From the NCBI GenBank assembly GCA_026261815.1, contig JAMPIT010000379.1:19270501-19334500 (forward strand): 64,000 bases of DNA, read 5' to 3'. A program made the position numbers and the translations under genes. This document shows, piece after piece, positions 24,315 to 34,400 of the stretch; the stretch's first letter is position 1; every line of letters begins with the position of its first letter. Below the pieces are notes generated by a model. That model was not told the origin of the DNA. It did no database searches and worked only from the letters and a program-made list of their open reading frames with translations. Origin of the DNA: Monarcha castaneiventris obscurior (lineage: Eukaryota; Chordata; Aves; Passeriformes; Monarchidae).

Positions 24315-26338
24315 TTAGAAGGCGCCAATCTCAGTCCCCCAGGGTCTGTACGGTTTGCTGAGCGTTGCTGACTGTGTTGGTGCAGATGGGCTCAGCACGT
24401 TGGGGGACAGCAGATGAAAGGAGCCAAATGAGAAGGGGAACGCAGACAGAGATGCCATGGAGGAGAGGAGAGGAGGAGACAGTTTGGTAGTAGACGTGAC
24501 CACAGGGAGCACTGGTCCAACGCTGCCATTTGGGGGCACTCTAAGTGAGGAAGTTTCAGCGTGTGGGGCAGCAATTCTGGTCTGGTGATGTGGTTCTGTG
24601 GAAGACGCTGTAGTGCTGGTATTACCATGCCCATTTTGAGCCAGCAGCAACGGGTGAGGTATGTGAGGGTGATGTCCAAAGGCACTGCCCCAAGGAATGT
24701 GTCCAATGCCAGTGTGTGCACTGCTCGCTGCTTCCCGCTGGGAGGCGTAGTTGTTGAGATGAGACACGAGCCGAACTCGCAGAGGATCAGAGGCGTCCAG
24801 ACCCTCTATGATACTCAGGTATCGAGCAACTTCAGCCAGGCACTCTCGAAACCCTAGACTCCGATAGTCCATAGCCAAAGCATGAGCATCAAAATAACCT
24901 GAGAGAAAAGGACAGAGAATGAAGTCTTAAGATGTTGTTTTCTACTCATTGTCTACAAGTAGCCTCCCCACTCCACCCTCCCCTATAAGCATATTTCACT
25001 TGGATGTGGTTAGTATTCCCAACCATAGACTAGCTGCCAAGCTCCTTTTTTTTTTTACCTTTTTTGTTTAACAAGCTTTTCTTTTATATCTGTGCTGTGA
25101 TGCTGCAAGTCCCAAGACCAGTCACAGACTGCCATTTTTAAACTGGAATTGCTCACTGGCACTGGAGGGAAGTATTTTTGTTCTTTCCATGTCTCCCTTG
25201 TGCAAGTAAAACCAGAGCACACTGAAATTCATCAGAAACACTAGTCTTAACTTATCAAAAGAGACTTAAGCAGGCAAAGTACTTTTTTCTTAAAAGTGCC
25301 TTTCAGCATTTTTGCTAATTTTTTTCACCACTTATTTCATCCTGTATTTTTTCCTACTTCTGTTCTGAACTTTCAGAAAGTTAGAGAAGCAAGCATTAGA
25401 CATCAATAATAACTGTTTTCCGAGCTGACAAAAGCTGATTTGCTTCACAGTGCTGACACACTGCTAGAGACTTGCAGCCACTCTCCTCTAGAACAACGCT
25501 CTCCTCAGAGCTAGCACTGCAAAAGCTTTCAGTGCTAGTGATGCCACAAATCTTGCCAAGGAGAGAAAGCCCCTAATTCCTGATGAAACATAGGAGAGCT
25601 GCCGTTCACTTTCTGCAAGCATTGCCAATGCTGGGGAAGGCGCTGCTCTCACAGCAGCCTCCCTGCAGGGCTGCCGACTCTGTCACGCACAAAACTTTAC
25701 CTTTCCCTCCTGCTGTATGCAGCATTTTCAGGTGATCGACAGTCATCTGCAGAATTTCTGCTTTTTCCAGCTTGGCTGATCCCTAGGAGAGAAGGGAAGG
25801 CACGAAAGGTTTTAGGCAGCAGCAGAGAGGTTACCGAGGGCGACGCTTCCCTCGGGAAGGGATGCGGGGGCAGCGCGGAGGTCGCTGGGCGCTACCTGCT
25901 TCTCAAAGGCGCTGGGCACCAGCCTCCGCAGCTCGGACAGGCTGTTGTTGATGCGGTCGCGGCGGCGCTTCTCGATGATCTAGGGCAGAGAGCGGGGTCA
26001 GCGGAGCCGAGCCGGGCTGCGGGGAGCCGCGGCCGGCCGGCGGGCACTCACCCCTCGGCGCCTCTTCCTGGCCAGGATCTGCGAGGTGGTGGAGGGAGAC
26101 ATGGAGCCGGCGGCGGAGCTCAGGTTCCTGCGGGAGCAGCGGGACAGCGGTCACCGCGGGGTCCGGGATGCCGGGGCTCCGCGGGGCGGAGGGGAAGGAC
26201 GGAGGGAAGGAGGGAGCCCCGCGGCGCCCACCCCGCCCGAGCTCACCCATTCTCGTCTGCGCTCTCCTTCTCCACCTCGACGGCCTCATCCAGCTCCTCG
26301 CTGTCGGACGAGCTGTACTCGGGGTGCGCCCGCTTCAT
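24315..26338 (-). CDS. HEY1: HEY1, hairy/enhancer-of-split related with YRPW motif 1 (bHLH-Orange repressor), 5 coding exons
   Basis: HEY1 is a nuclear DNA-binding repressor induced by Notch that acts in heart, vessel, somite and neural development. Coding exons (5' to 3' on the minus strand): 26338-26247, 26127-26052, 25979-25896, 25782-25701, 24898-24315. Introns are 119, 72, 113 and 802 bases, all GT-AG. The lengths sum to 918 bases, giving 305 residues; human HEY1, as I recall it, has 304. The start [14 protein letters not shown] is typical of HEY1 and distinguishes it from HEY2 (MKRPCEE). The basic region [19 protein letters not shown] (about 52-70) has the glycine typical of HEY proteins where Hairy/HES proteins have proline. 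The helix-loop-helix runs to about 106 and the Orange domain spans about 123-165. YRPW is at 295-298 and the protein ends TEIGAF. One extra Glu in the acidic N terminus (SEELDE) explains the added residue. No frameshift or stop; the gene looks fully functional. Confidence 0.98.
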
Positions 26339-26453
26339 GGCACCGACGGCGGGGCGCGGGCGGCCGTCGGGGAGGCGGCGGGCGGCGGGGCGCGGCAGCA
26401 GCGCGCCGAGAGCGCGTCCCGCGCCTCGCCCGGCGCCCGTCTCGCCCATGGAG

Positions 26454-26461
26454 TTCCCACG
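26454..26461 (-). promoter_or_regulatory. RBPJ (CSL) binding site CGTGGGAA, proximal
   Basis: Minus-strand CGTGGGAA is an exact match to the RBPJ consensus YGTGGGAA. It lies about 115 bases upstream of the HEY1 ATG. HEY1 is an established direct Notch/RBPJ target whose mammalian promoter contains such sites. Confidence 0.75.
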
Positions 26462-26633
26462 CCGGGCGGGCGGGCGGGCGGGCAGGAGGCAGCGGGCAGA
26501 GGCAGGGAGGGACGGAGGGAAGCGGGAGGGACGGACGGACGGACGGACGGAGGAAAGGAGGGAGGGAGGGAAGGATGCGGAGGCGGCGGGCACGGACGCA
26601 GCGGGGCAGAGCACGCCCGCCGCCCAGCGCCGC

Positions 26634-26639
26634 CACGCG
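26634..26639. promoter_or_regulatory. CACGCG class C site, candidate HES/HEY binding
   Basis: CACGCG is a preferred HES/HEY family binding sequence. Here it lies in the HEY1 promoter, which would allow negative autoregulation. A six-base match in CpG-rich DNA is weak on its own. Confidence 0.35.
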
Positions 26640-26656
26640 CCGCACCGCCCGCTACC

Positions 26657-26661
26657 ATTGG
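26657..26661 (-). promoter_or_regulatory. CCAAT box (minus orientation)
   Basis: ATTGG on the plus strand, in context ACCATTGGCC; a candidate NF-Y site in the HEY1 promoter, 25 bases from a second, oppositely oriented CCAAT. Confidence 0.55.
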
Positions 26662-26681
26662 CCGCCGCCGCCGCGCCGCAG

Positions 26682-26686
26682 CCAAT
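26682..26686 (+). promoter_or_regulatory. CCAAT box (plus orientation)
   Basis: Context AGCCAATCACC, a good NF-Y core. Together with the ATTGG at 26657 it forms a back-to-back pair typical of TATA-less promoters. Confidence 0.55.
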
Positions 26687-26734
26687 CACCGCCCAACCCT
26701 GCCGGGGCCACGCCCCCGCGCCGCGAGGGCCGGC

Positions 26735-26742
26735 CGTGGGAA
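26735..26742 (+). promoter_or_regulatory. RBPJ (CSL) binding site CGTGGGAA, distal
   Basis: An exact RBPJ consensus on the plus strand, about 400 bases upstream of the HEY1 ATG and opposite in orientation to the proximal site. It lies only about 30 bases from the start of the ATGG repeat. Confidence 0.7.
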
Positions 26743-26775
26743 CGCGCGGGGCCCGGGGGGAGGGAGGGGGGAGGG

Positions 26776-27167
26776 ATGGATGGATGGATGGATGGATGGA
26801 TGGATGGATGGATGGATGGATGGATGGATGGATGGATGGATGGATGGATGGATGGATGGATGGATGGATGGATGGATGGATGGATGGATGGATGGATGGA
26901 TGGATGATGGATGGATGGATGGATGGATGGATGGATGGATGGATGGATGGATGGATGATGGAGGATGGAGGGATGGTGGATGGATGGATGGATGGATGGA
27001 TGGATGGATGGATGGATGGATGGAGGGATGGATGGATGGATGGATGGTGGATGGATGGATGGATGGATGGATGGATGGATGGATGGGTGGAGGGATGGAT
27101 GGAGGGATGGATGGATGGATGGATGGATGGATGGAGGGATGGATGGAGGGATGGATGGACGGACGGT
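26776..27167. repeat. long interrupted (ATGG)n tetranucleotide repeat next to the HEY1 promoter
   Basis: About 390 bases of ATGG units. The first roughly 130 bases are pure; later parts carry GATGATGG, GGAGG and GGTGG interruptions. Because four bases per unit cycles through all frames, it opens very long artefactual frames on both strands (poly WMDG or HPSI). Confidence 0.98.
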
Positions 27168-27381
27168 GTTGGACAGGGGTTGGAACTGGGGAGCCGGTGT
27201 GGGCAGTGTGGGTGCTGTGCAGATGGACAGGGTAGAGCGGTGCCCTCGGGGCTCCTGCCCCCACCTCCTGCCAGGGCCCCCTGCAGCCTGGGCCCAGCGG
27301 AGTCACTGCACCCTGCAGAGGGTGATGAAGCTTCTGAGAGCTTCCCTAAGGCAACGGGGGCCTGGGAGAGCTGAGTGAGGA

Positions 27382-27725
27382 GAATCACAGTATAAATCAG
27401 ATTAGAAGAGACCTCTTGTCAACTAGACAGTGGCTAGTGCCACACTAAGTGCCACATCCACTCTTCCCTTAAACACCTCCAGGTGTGGTGACTCCACCAC
27501 CTCCCTGGGCAGCCAATTCCCGGTATCACCTTTGCTGTGAAGAAATACCTCCTAATGTTCAACCTGAACTTTGCCTGGCACAGCTTAGGATTATGTCCTG
27601 ATGTCCTGTCGCTGGTTGCCTGGGAGGAGAGTCTGACCCCCACCTGGCTACAATCTCCTTTCAGGTAGTTCTAGAGAGTGATAAGGTCACCCCTGATCCT
27701 CTTCTCCAGGCTAAAAGAAGAAGGG
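27382..27725 (-). mobile_element. CR1 LINE 3' fragment
   Basis: The minus strand encodes the CR1 ORF2 C terminus (for example RLNIRRYFFTAKVI) followed by the 3' UTR, ending in a degenerate GATTCT motif at about 27382. The plus strand shows typical reverse-complement blocks such as AAACACCTCCAGGTGTGGTG and CTTCTCCAGGCTAAA. It is 5'-truncated and its frame is decayed. Confidence 0.9.
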
Positions 27726-27758
27726 AAAGCCTGGGCAAGAGTAGCTTGCCCTCCTTCA

Positions 27759-27799
27759 GAAAAAAAAACAAAAAAAAAGAAAAAAAAAGAAAAAGTGAA
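27759..27799. repeat. A-rich simple tract
   Basis: Runs of A broken by single C or G bases, just past the truncated 5' end of the CR1 copy. Not the CR1 tail, because CR1 lacks a poly(A) tail and its 3' end lies on the other side. Confidence 0.9.
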
Positions 27800-30700
27800 A
27801 ATAGTGGCTAAAGCCTGAAAGTTGAGGCGGCTTAAACTTGGGGTTTTTCAGTTTGTTGGCAAAGCAAGGGAAATCAAGGCATCCCTCTTCCCTGTACCCT
27901 TCTAAACTGCAAACCTGCCAGTCACCAGCCACATCCTTTCCTTGTCTACTCCCCCCACCATGTATTGTGACAGTGGGCAGAAGCAGGAACAGTTTTTAAG
28001 AAGCTGAAAACACAGGGCCTTTGCTGGCTAGGAGGGAGGGATGACAGGAAAGGTCAGCACTGGATTCAGGATGTGGGGAGGTCTGGCTGGCATGCTCACC
28101 ATGAGTACATGCTGCCCTGCACTGAGCAGGGCCCTAAGCCTGAATGCTGTATTCCCCAACAAGTCCTCTTCATTCTGCCAGCTTTCTCAGGCTGAGGTAC
28201 TGGCAAAATAGGACAGGTGAAATGAGGTTGTACTCTTTGAGGTGGTTTCATAATAATTAAATTTTCATTTACATGGAGCCTTTCAACTAAGGCTCCCTTC
28301 TAAGTTGATTCTTCCGCGTTTCACAATCAGAGGGACTGGAGGATAACCCAGATGTGCAGAGTGTGAGAGCAAAGAGTTGATGAGCCCAGATTTTCCCATT
28401 CTAAGGCCCTGGAATAATTACCTTCAGCCTCCCATTGGTTTAAGTAAAAGTTACCAGCACAGAGTTGCCCCAGATTTCACAGGGTTGCCCATATCTTTGC
28501 AAAGCATCTCAAGTAGGAGGGAAATGGAAGCAGGTACCAAGCTATAAGTAGTTAAAGACCTGCAGTTAAGAAGATAGAAGCAGTCCTGCAGCCACCTGTA
28601 AGTAGCTAACAGAGGATGATAGAAAAGTTCTATCCCCACATCACATTTTTCATAAATATCCTTTCTGCAGTGCTTTAATTAAGCTTGTTTTAGCACTTTT
28701 GTTACATCCACCTTTCCAGCCTCTATATTTTTGTTGTGAAACTTGTCTGCCTGCACCACTCGCTTTTACAGGTCAGTGAAAGACACAGTGACATTTATGA
28801 CTTTTTGGCCTGCAGACTACACATCTTTTACAGGTCAGTGAAAGACACAGTGACATTTATGACTTTTTGGCCTGCAGACTACACATCTGAGTTCTCCCAT
28901 CCAGGCACATGTATGTCTTCTCCTACTATGGAGGAAAAAACATGGTAGAAGAAGTTCCTTGGGATTAAGCATTGATTGCTTGTGAGTAGAGGTATGCCCA
29001 CCCAGGCTCCCAGCTGGATCCTGGAGCTGCCCCCGTCTTTAACTCTGTGAACCACTGGGGCCAGGCAGCCTCCAAAGCTTTCTGAGCTTGTATAGGCATC
29101 AACTTCTGCAAATGATTTACAGGAATGGGCAGGTAGAGTGTAGCTGTGCCTCTACACAGTGTCAGCAATTGCAGTTGGCTATCAGCAGGCGTGGGAAGAT
29201 AGGAAATGTTTGCCTGTGTGTGGTTTCAATCTTCCCATCCAGCACTAGGAGGAGCAGACAGCAAAACCAGCTCTAAATTGCTCTTGCGCTTTGCTGGTGT
29301 TGGGCATGGATCCACAGCGTTGGTCTAATTGTTAACCATGGCCCAAAGGGAAATTTTATTAGCCCAAAATTACCAACACGCCGAGACAGTGCTGTCATAC
29401 ATCTCTCTCACCAGAGGGGCAGACGGGAGAGCAGCCACTGCTCACCAAAGCCCAAGGAAATTAAAACGACAGTGCACAAGGTGACACTTCTAAATAGAGC
29501 TGAATTTCAGCCCCCACTGATAGCTTTGCACCAATGAGGCAGTGAACCTTAGGAGATGACAGCCTTCTCTCCTGTCCCCTACACTGCTGCTGTGCCTCCC
29601 TTCTCCCTGCTTCACACTGCAGTGCAAGTGCCCTCTTGCCTTCTGCATGCCCACTTCCTACTGCAGCCATGCCCGTGCCTCAGTCGCCCCACCTCCCAAA
29701 CGTTTCATCGCACACCCCCTCCCCTATGTGCTATGACACATAGCAGCACATTTGCCTCTTCCCCTCTCACCGCTGCCCCCCTGCCCCACTCCAGCTTTGC
29801 CATTGCTTCCAGGTCTGGCACAACTCAGCATTTCCAGATTCAGTGTCTACAGCCACATCTGGCCACCCCAGTGCTGGAAGCAGGAATGGCAGGACAGGGT
29901 AAAGCCCTCACGCCAAAGCAGAAACTCAGGTTTGAGATATGCAGGAGCTCTTGGTGGCAACTGTCCTTTGGAAGGAAGTGGTGCTATTTTTTGTGTGCAC
30001 CCCACATTTTTCTTTGCTGGATGCCCCCCGACAATGGTTTCGGTGCTACTCAAAGTGCTCTGAAAGGGTGTTGTTTATTGCTGCTGCAGGCTTCCCTCCA
30101 GCAGAGACCTGCCACTGCTGACCCTTGCTCCAGTGTGTGTGTGCTAAATTAACTTCCATCCCCTTCCTTTAGGTTTTCTCTCCCAAGGGAGCAAGTGCTT
30201 TGAAGAGTAATCCCGTCAACCTGTCACCCCAAGTCCCGGAAACTCGTTGTTGCTATGGTTACTGTGCCCAATTCAACCGGTGGCTCTGGCACTCACACTG
30301 CAGCCAGGCAAAAACATCAGCGCTCCCTCCTGACCTCCCCTCCCTGCACATATCCAGCTGCAGCATCGGCTGTGCAAGCTAGATGTTGCTGCTCCAAATC
30401 TTGTATTTTTCTTTGTGGAGTTTTAGCTGAGTGTGTTGATTGTTGGTGCCACTGACACAGGTCAGAACTAGTTATCACAGATCAAATGGAACTGCTGGAG
30501 GAGTGAACGAGAGTGACAGAGGAGGGTTTTAGACTCCTTGCATGATCTGTTAGCAATACTGTGACAACAAATGTGTTTCCTCAGGAGCTGAACACTGACA
30601 TTCCTGTCTGCACATGCCAGAAGTCTGAATACCCAGCTCAGAAGTTAGGCTGGGGTGCTCTCTAAGCACGCTGGCCCCAACTTCTGCCATGCAGGTGCTG

Positions 30701-33700
30701 AGCGGCTTTGTGCTGGAGCCATTGCTGCAGCAGAAGGACATAAACCTCACACAGTCACATGCATCTGTAGTGATAGCCAGATCATCAAGACATTCCTCTC
30801 TTCAAGCTGGCCAAGGACAGGGATAGTTTTTACATCAAAGTCTTTACTGTAAGCAGAATGGTGCAGCTGCAATGCTTCTGCTGCAGGATGGGTTTCAAGT
30901 GTCATCTTTTGGAAGCAGTGTATGGCTGTGAATAAGCAAGAGCAGCACTGCCAGCACAGTGACAGCAGCAATGCAAACAGATACCTGCTCTGGATGGCTC
31001 CAACACGTACTCTTTGCATTTACCTGCTTAGGCTTCAGCTCATCCCCAAAACCAGACCTGGGTTATAACTCTGCAAAAGGCTAATCTGTGAACACACATT
31101 CAAGCTGCAAGACAAGCAAAGCTACCTCATATTTCAGCAGCCCTGTGACTGATGGGGAAAGAGGCAGATCGGCTGTTTTATTACCTGGTTTCCTTTCCAA
31201 TAAATTTTACCTCTTTTCTGTTTTTATGCAATGTTCCATCTGACCTGAAGCTCTTACAGATGTCAGCTTCTTCCACAGATATCCCTTCTTCTGTTCCCAC
31301 AGCACAGGCTGTCCTGTGGAAGGACACTGAAAAACAATGGAAGACCCCACAAGAGGAATGACACCAGGTCGTGTTAATTAATGGCTGTCTCATGATAGAT
31401 GCAAAAGGAGGCCAACTTGACATGGCATAGTGTAGAAAATTCTGGTTTGATTTGCATCCACCTTTGATCTTAATAATGGGAAACTGACACCCTGTCCTTT
31501 TGTATAACAGAGCACCTTGTGTGAAATCACACAAAAAGTCAGAAACACATTATTGGCAGGACAGCCTCTGTCAGCATGCCCAAATCTAGAGGGGACAATG
31601 GCCCTGGAATTGTGTTAGCTACTGACACCATCCCACCATGGTGACAATTCCACCATGAATGGGTAGTTTGCTGATACTAGTGATCACTCCTCAGTATCAC
31701 AATACAGTTTGCACCAAATATCATAGAGTAAAACGAGGTTTTCCTTTTGCTGACCTTTTTTTTTAACCAAGCTCTCTGTAGTTTGCCAAAATAGTTTTGT
31801 TCTGTTCCTACAGTGCTTCTCAGAACTGGACTGAGGGATAATCATCCAGAAACTTGCTCTGGTTTCATGCTGTTGAAATCTTCAGTCCATCAAGGAACAG
31901 CCTGACTAGCTGTTTTCCTGTGCAATTATACAACTCAAGTGTTTTAAAAGCAGTGCTCAAACCATGCTGCGTGTTATAGTGATACATGGAAGTCCCTGCT
32001 CCATAGAGTTTACAGTCTGAGACCTACTCTGAGTTTTCTTTGCCGATAAGATGCAGTTTTGAGAAAAATGTGTATGTACACATTTTTCCTATTCTTGCTA
32101 GGACACATAGGATAGAGAAGAACTCCCAGACCAACTCCCAGACCTTCTGTTTCACCATGAAAACTATAATTTAAGAATATGCTCTTTCAAGGGGAAAACT
32201 TGGCTTTTTGGCTAATAAAAACAGTATTTTGTTTTCCAAACAAGTTGCTTTGAACTGAATTTCATTGTGAAAAAATAAAAGTGAAAATTGAGCATGTCCT
32301 GTAGCTGTTGGCAAATACAGTTTGGAATAAAGCAAATCAAAGTAATACTCCATGACTTTTGAAGGTACCAGCTATTATGACCATTGCACAGATGCATTAA
32401 ATGAAAATGGGGAATACTAAGTATCCGAAGTGCTGAGCACTGACTCCCAGAAAAGTATCTGTTTTCTCTCAGATGGTAACTTGTATTCACCTCACACCTT
32501 TCTGCCCGAGGCTTTACTAGACAGCTGCTATCCCAGAGCGATCAGCCACCTGAGAATATAGACCTGGGGAAGCAGTCACTACAGAAGACACTCCCCAGTC
32601 ACAGAGAGATGAACTGTGAAGGGAAGTTTAGCATGTGTGACAAGAGTGAGAAAGTGCCAGGGATTTTCAGTTGCCATAAAGGTGGTCGGGACTTTGGCTG
32701 AGGTTTCATCATGGACATCCTGGCAAAGTTGCTTGATTTGCCTACTTTAGACAATGACTAAGCTTGACTGGTTTGAATGTGAAACCTTAATTCAGACAGT
32801 CAGAGTATTTGGATATTGGAAGGTATCAAAATCAAATCCTATCATCAGTTGTCTATTCCATTACATTATGGAACACCAGGATAAAAATAAACCCCAGAAA
32901 ACAAGTGTCACTGATTTTGCCAGAACAGTTAGATACTGCACCTACCATTTGACTTGAGCATTTTTGACTCCAAGTTGAGGAGTCATAATTTTGAGATTCA
33001 AGCTGATTTTGAAGTGCCATGAAAACTTTGTAACACCCTGCACTGATATTGAGGGTATTTTTTTGTGACATGCTTTACTTCAGTCTTGCCATCGGTACTT
33101 AAAAACTGCAGCATTCCTGTTGGTTTCAGAAAAGTCAAGACTTGTGGACCCTGCAGAGCTGACCAGTATAGCAGTGCAAAAATCAGTACCCTGTATAGAT
33201 CCACTGCTCCCTGAGTAACCTTAATTTCAGCTGCTTCTAAAGATGAAAAACTATTCCAGGGAAATAGTTTTCTTCCAAAACAGCCCCCATCTGAAATATT
33301 TATTCCAGAAAATCTCAGTTATCTGGAAAAAGACCCTATCAAAGCAGCGTGCCAGGTCAGCTACAGCAGTTACTTTCCAGGCGTACCCAGGCCTTTCTTG
33401 ATTCATACTGCTCTAGCCGTGATAAAAATCCCTTGTGTTTACTTGTCAGCAAACCAAACCTCTGGGGCATGGCTCTCGATACATAACTGTGCAAGCACTG
33501 AGGTGCCAGGATGATGAGCTCTCTCTGAGCACCTCCACAGCCACTATTAATGACGGTGCTCTAAAGCAAGTGCAAACAGTCACACGCTCTTAATGCTTAA
33601 ACCACGGCAAATGTGTTTAATCCCACACAATAGCTCCGTTATACTGTGTCTTAAAGCTGTGCTCGGCCAGGGAAGTGGTGACCACTTCTCACATATATAA

Positions 33701-33949
33701 CGTATACCAAACATATTCAGTTTGGCAGGAAGACAAGAAGCTGGAAGTGTCACACTGGAGCCTAACCCCCTGACAGCATGAGACATGTGCTTGTAAGCTG
33801 TCTCAAGGAGGATATTTGATTGCCCTCTTTCTTCTTCTGCCTCTCTGCCAACAAAAGTAGAGTGACCTCCCCCATGACCTGGCAAGTGCTGAAATTCCCC
33901 AAACACATTCTTCTGTTGTGCCCCAACGCTGAACAAAAGGAAACGAAGC
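27800..33949. other. intergenic region 5' of HEY1, no gene recognised
   Basis: Unique sequence with scattered short frames only. About 29550-30150 is locally C-rich and pyrimidine-rich on the plus strand, and its 198-codon open frame looks compositional. Confidence 0.6.
28764..28887. repeat. 62-base perfect tandem duplication
   Basis: The unit starting TTTTACAGGTCAGTGAAAGA at 28764 is repeated head to tail from 28826, with no difference seen. Its near identity indicates a recent event or an assembly artefact. Confidence 0.95.
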
Positions 33950-34400
33950 AGCCTCGATATACTTGAAGTATGGAATGAAAATAATAGCTGGCTCTTGCTC
34001 GCCCTGCGAACGCCGATCTTTACCTCCTCCCCGGCACGGTTTGAGCTGCCTCCCACGCTTATCTGCTGTACCGTCGGCAGCTATTTCGGATTTATACACT
34101 TATTTATTTATTTATGCCTTTATTTATTTATTTGAGAAGGGCAGAGTGGGGGGCGGGCGGGGGAGGAGGGGGGGTCTATGTAATTGCAGTTTACACTGCG
34201 TTCCCACGCTACTATTGTTTGTGGCTTTGTTTCCTATTCCCATCACGTGTGCTAATTAGTTGGAGCCGCTGGCTAGCTGGGAGGCGTGTGTCTGGAGTAA
34301 AAGCAGAATGATCACTTCCTGGAGGGATCTAGGCAATCTGAACAATTCTTTGCTTTACTTTCAGCCCTCTCCCTCCCCCCGGCTTTAGCACTCAGGGAAG
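33950..34400. promoter_or_regulatory. candidate enhancer about 7.6-8 kb upstream of HEY1
   Basis: Dense unique sequence with several exact developmental-factor motifs in under 150 bases: RBPJ TTCCCACG (34201-34208), E-box CACGTG (34244-34249), homeodomain CTAATTAG (34252-34259) and a SOX-like AACAATTCTTTG about 34340. It is flanked on the left by TTTA repeats (about 34103-34132) and a G-rich tract (about 34146-34173). Function is inferred from motif clustering only. Confidence 0.35.

Larger units (their letters stand above)
25850..26770. other. HEY1: CpG-rich block covering HEY1 promoter, 5' UTR and exons 1-3
   Basis: The sequence turns sharply GC- and CpG-rich here compared with AT-rich flanks, as in a promoter CpG island. 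The composition produces many long open frames on both strands that overlap HEY1; these are not genes. Boundaries are by eye. Confidence 0.85.
26339..26770 (-). promoter_or_regulatory. HEY1: HEY1 5' UTR and core promoter region
   Basis: Upstream of the HEY1 ATG. No TATA box was seen. The start site is probably within about 26450-26660, based on two CCAAT boxes near 26657-26686 and a GC box-like CCACGCCCCC at about 26708-26717. The transcript 5' leader would be very C/T-rich because the plus strand is a run of GGGA, CGGG and CGGA units (about 26461-26575). Two RBPJ sites flank the CCAAT boxes. Confidence 0.7.

Noticed and set aside
24315..26338. Identification as HEY2 or HEYL
   Set aside because: HEY2 starts MKRPCEE and has a different C-terminal half. 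The [14 protein letters not shown] start and TEIGAF end fit HEY1.
26086..27388. Very long overlapping open frames (up to about 380 codons) on both strands near the HEY1 promoter
   Set aside because: They are products of the ATGG tetranucleotide tract and CpG-rich composition. They translate to simple repeats (WMDG, HPSI) and overlap real HEY1 exon 1 and the promoter.
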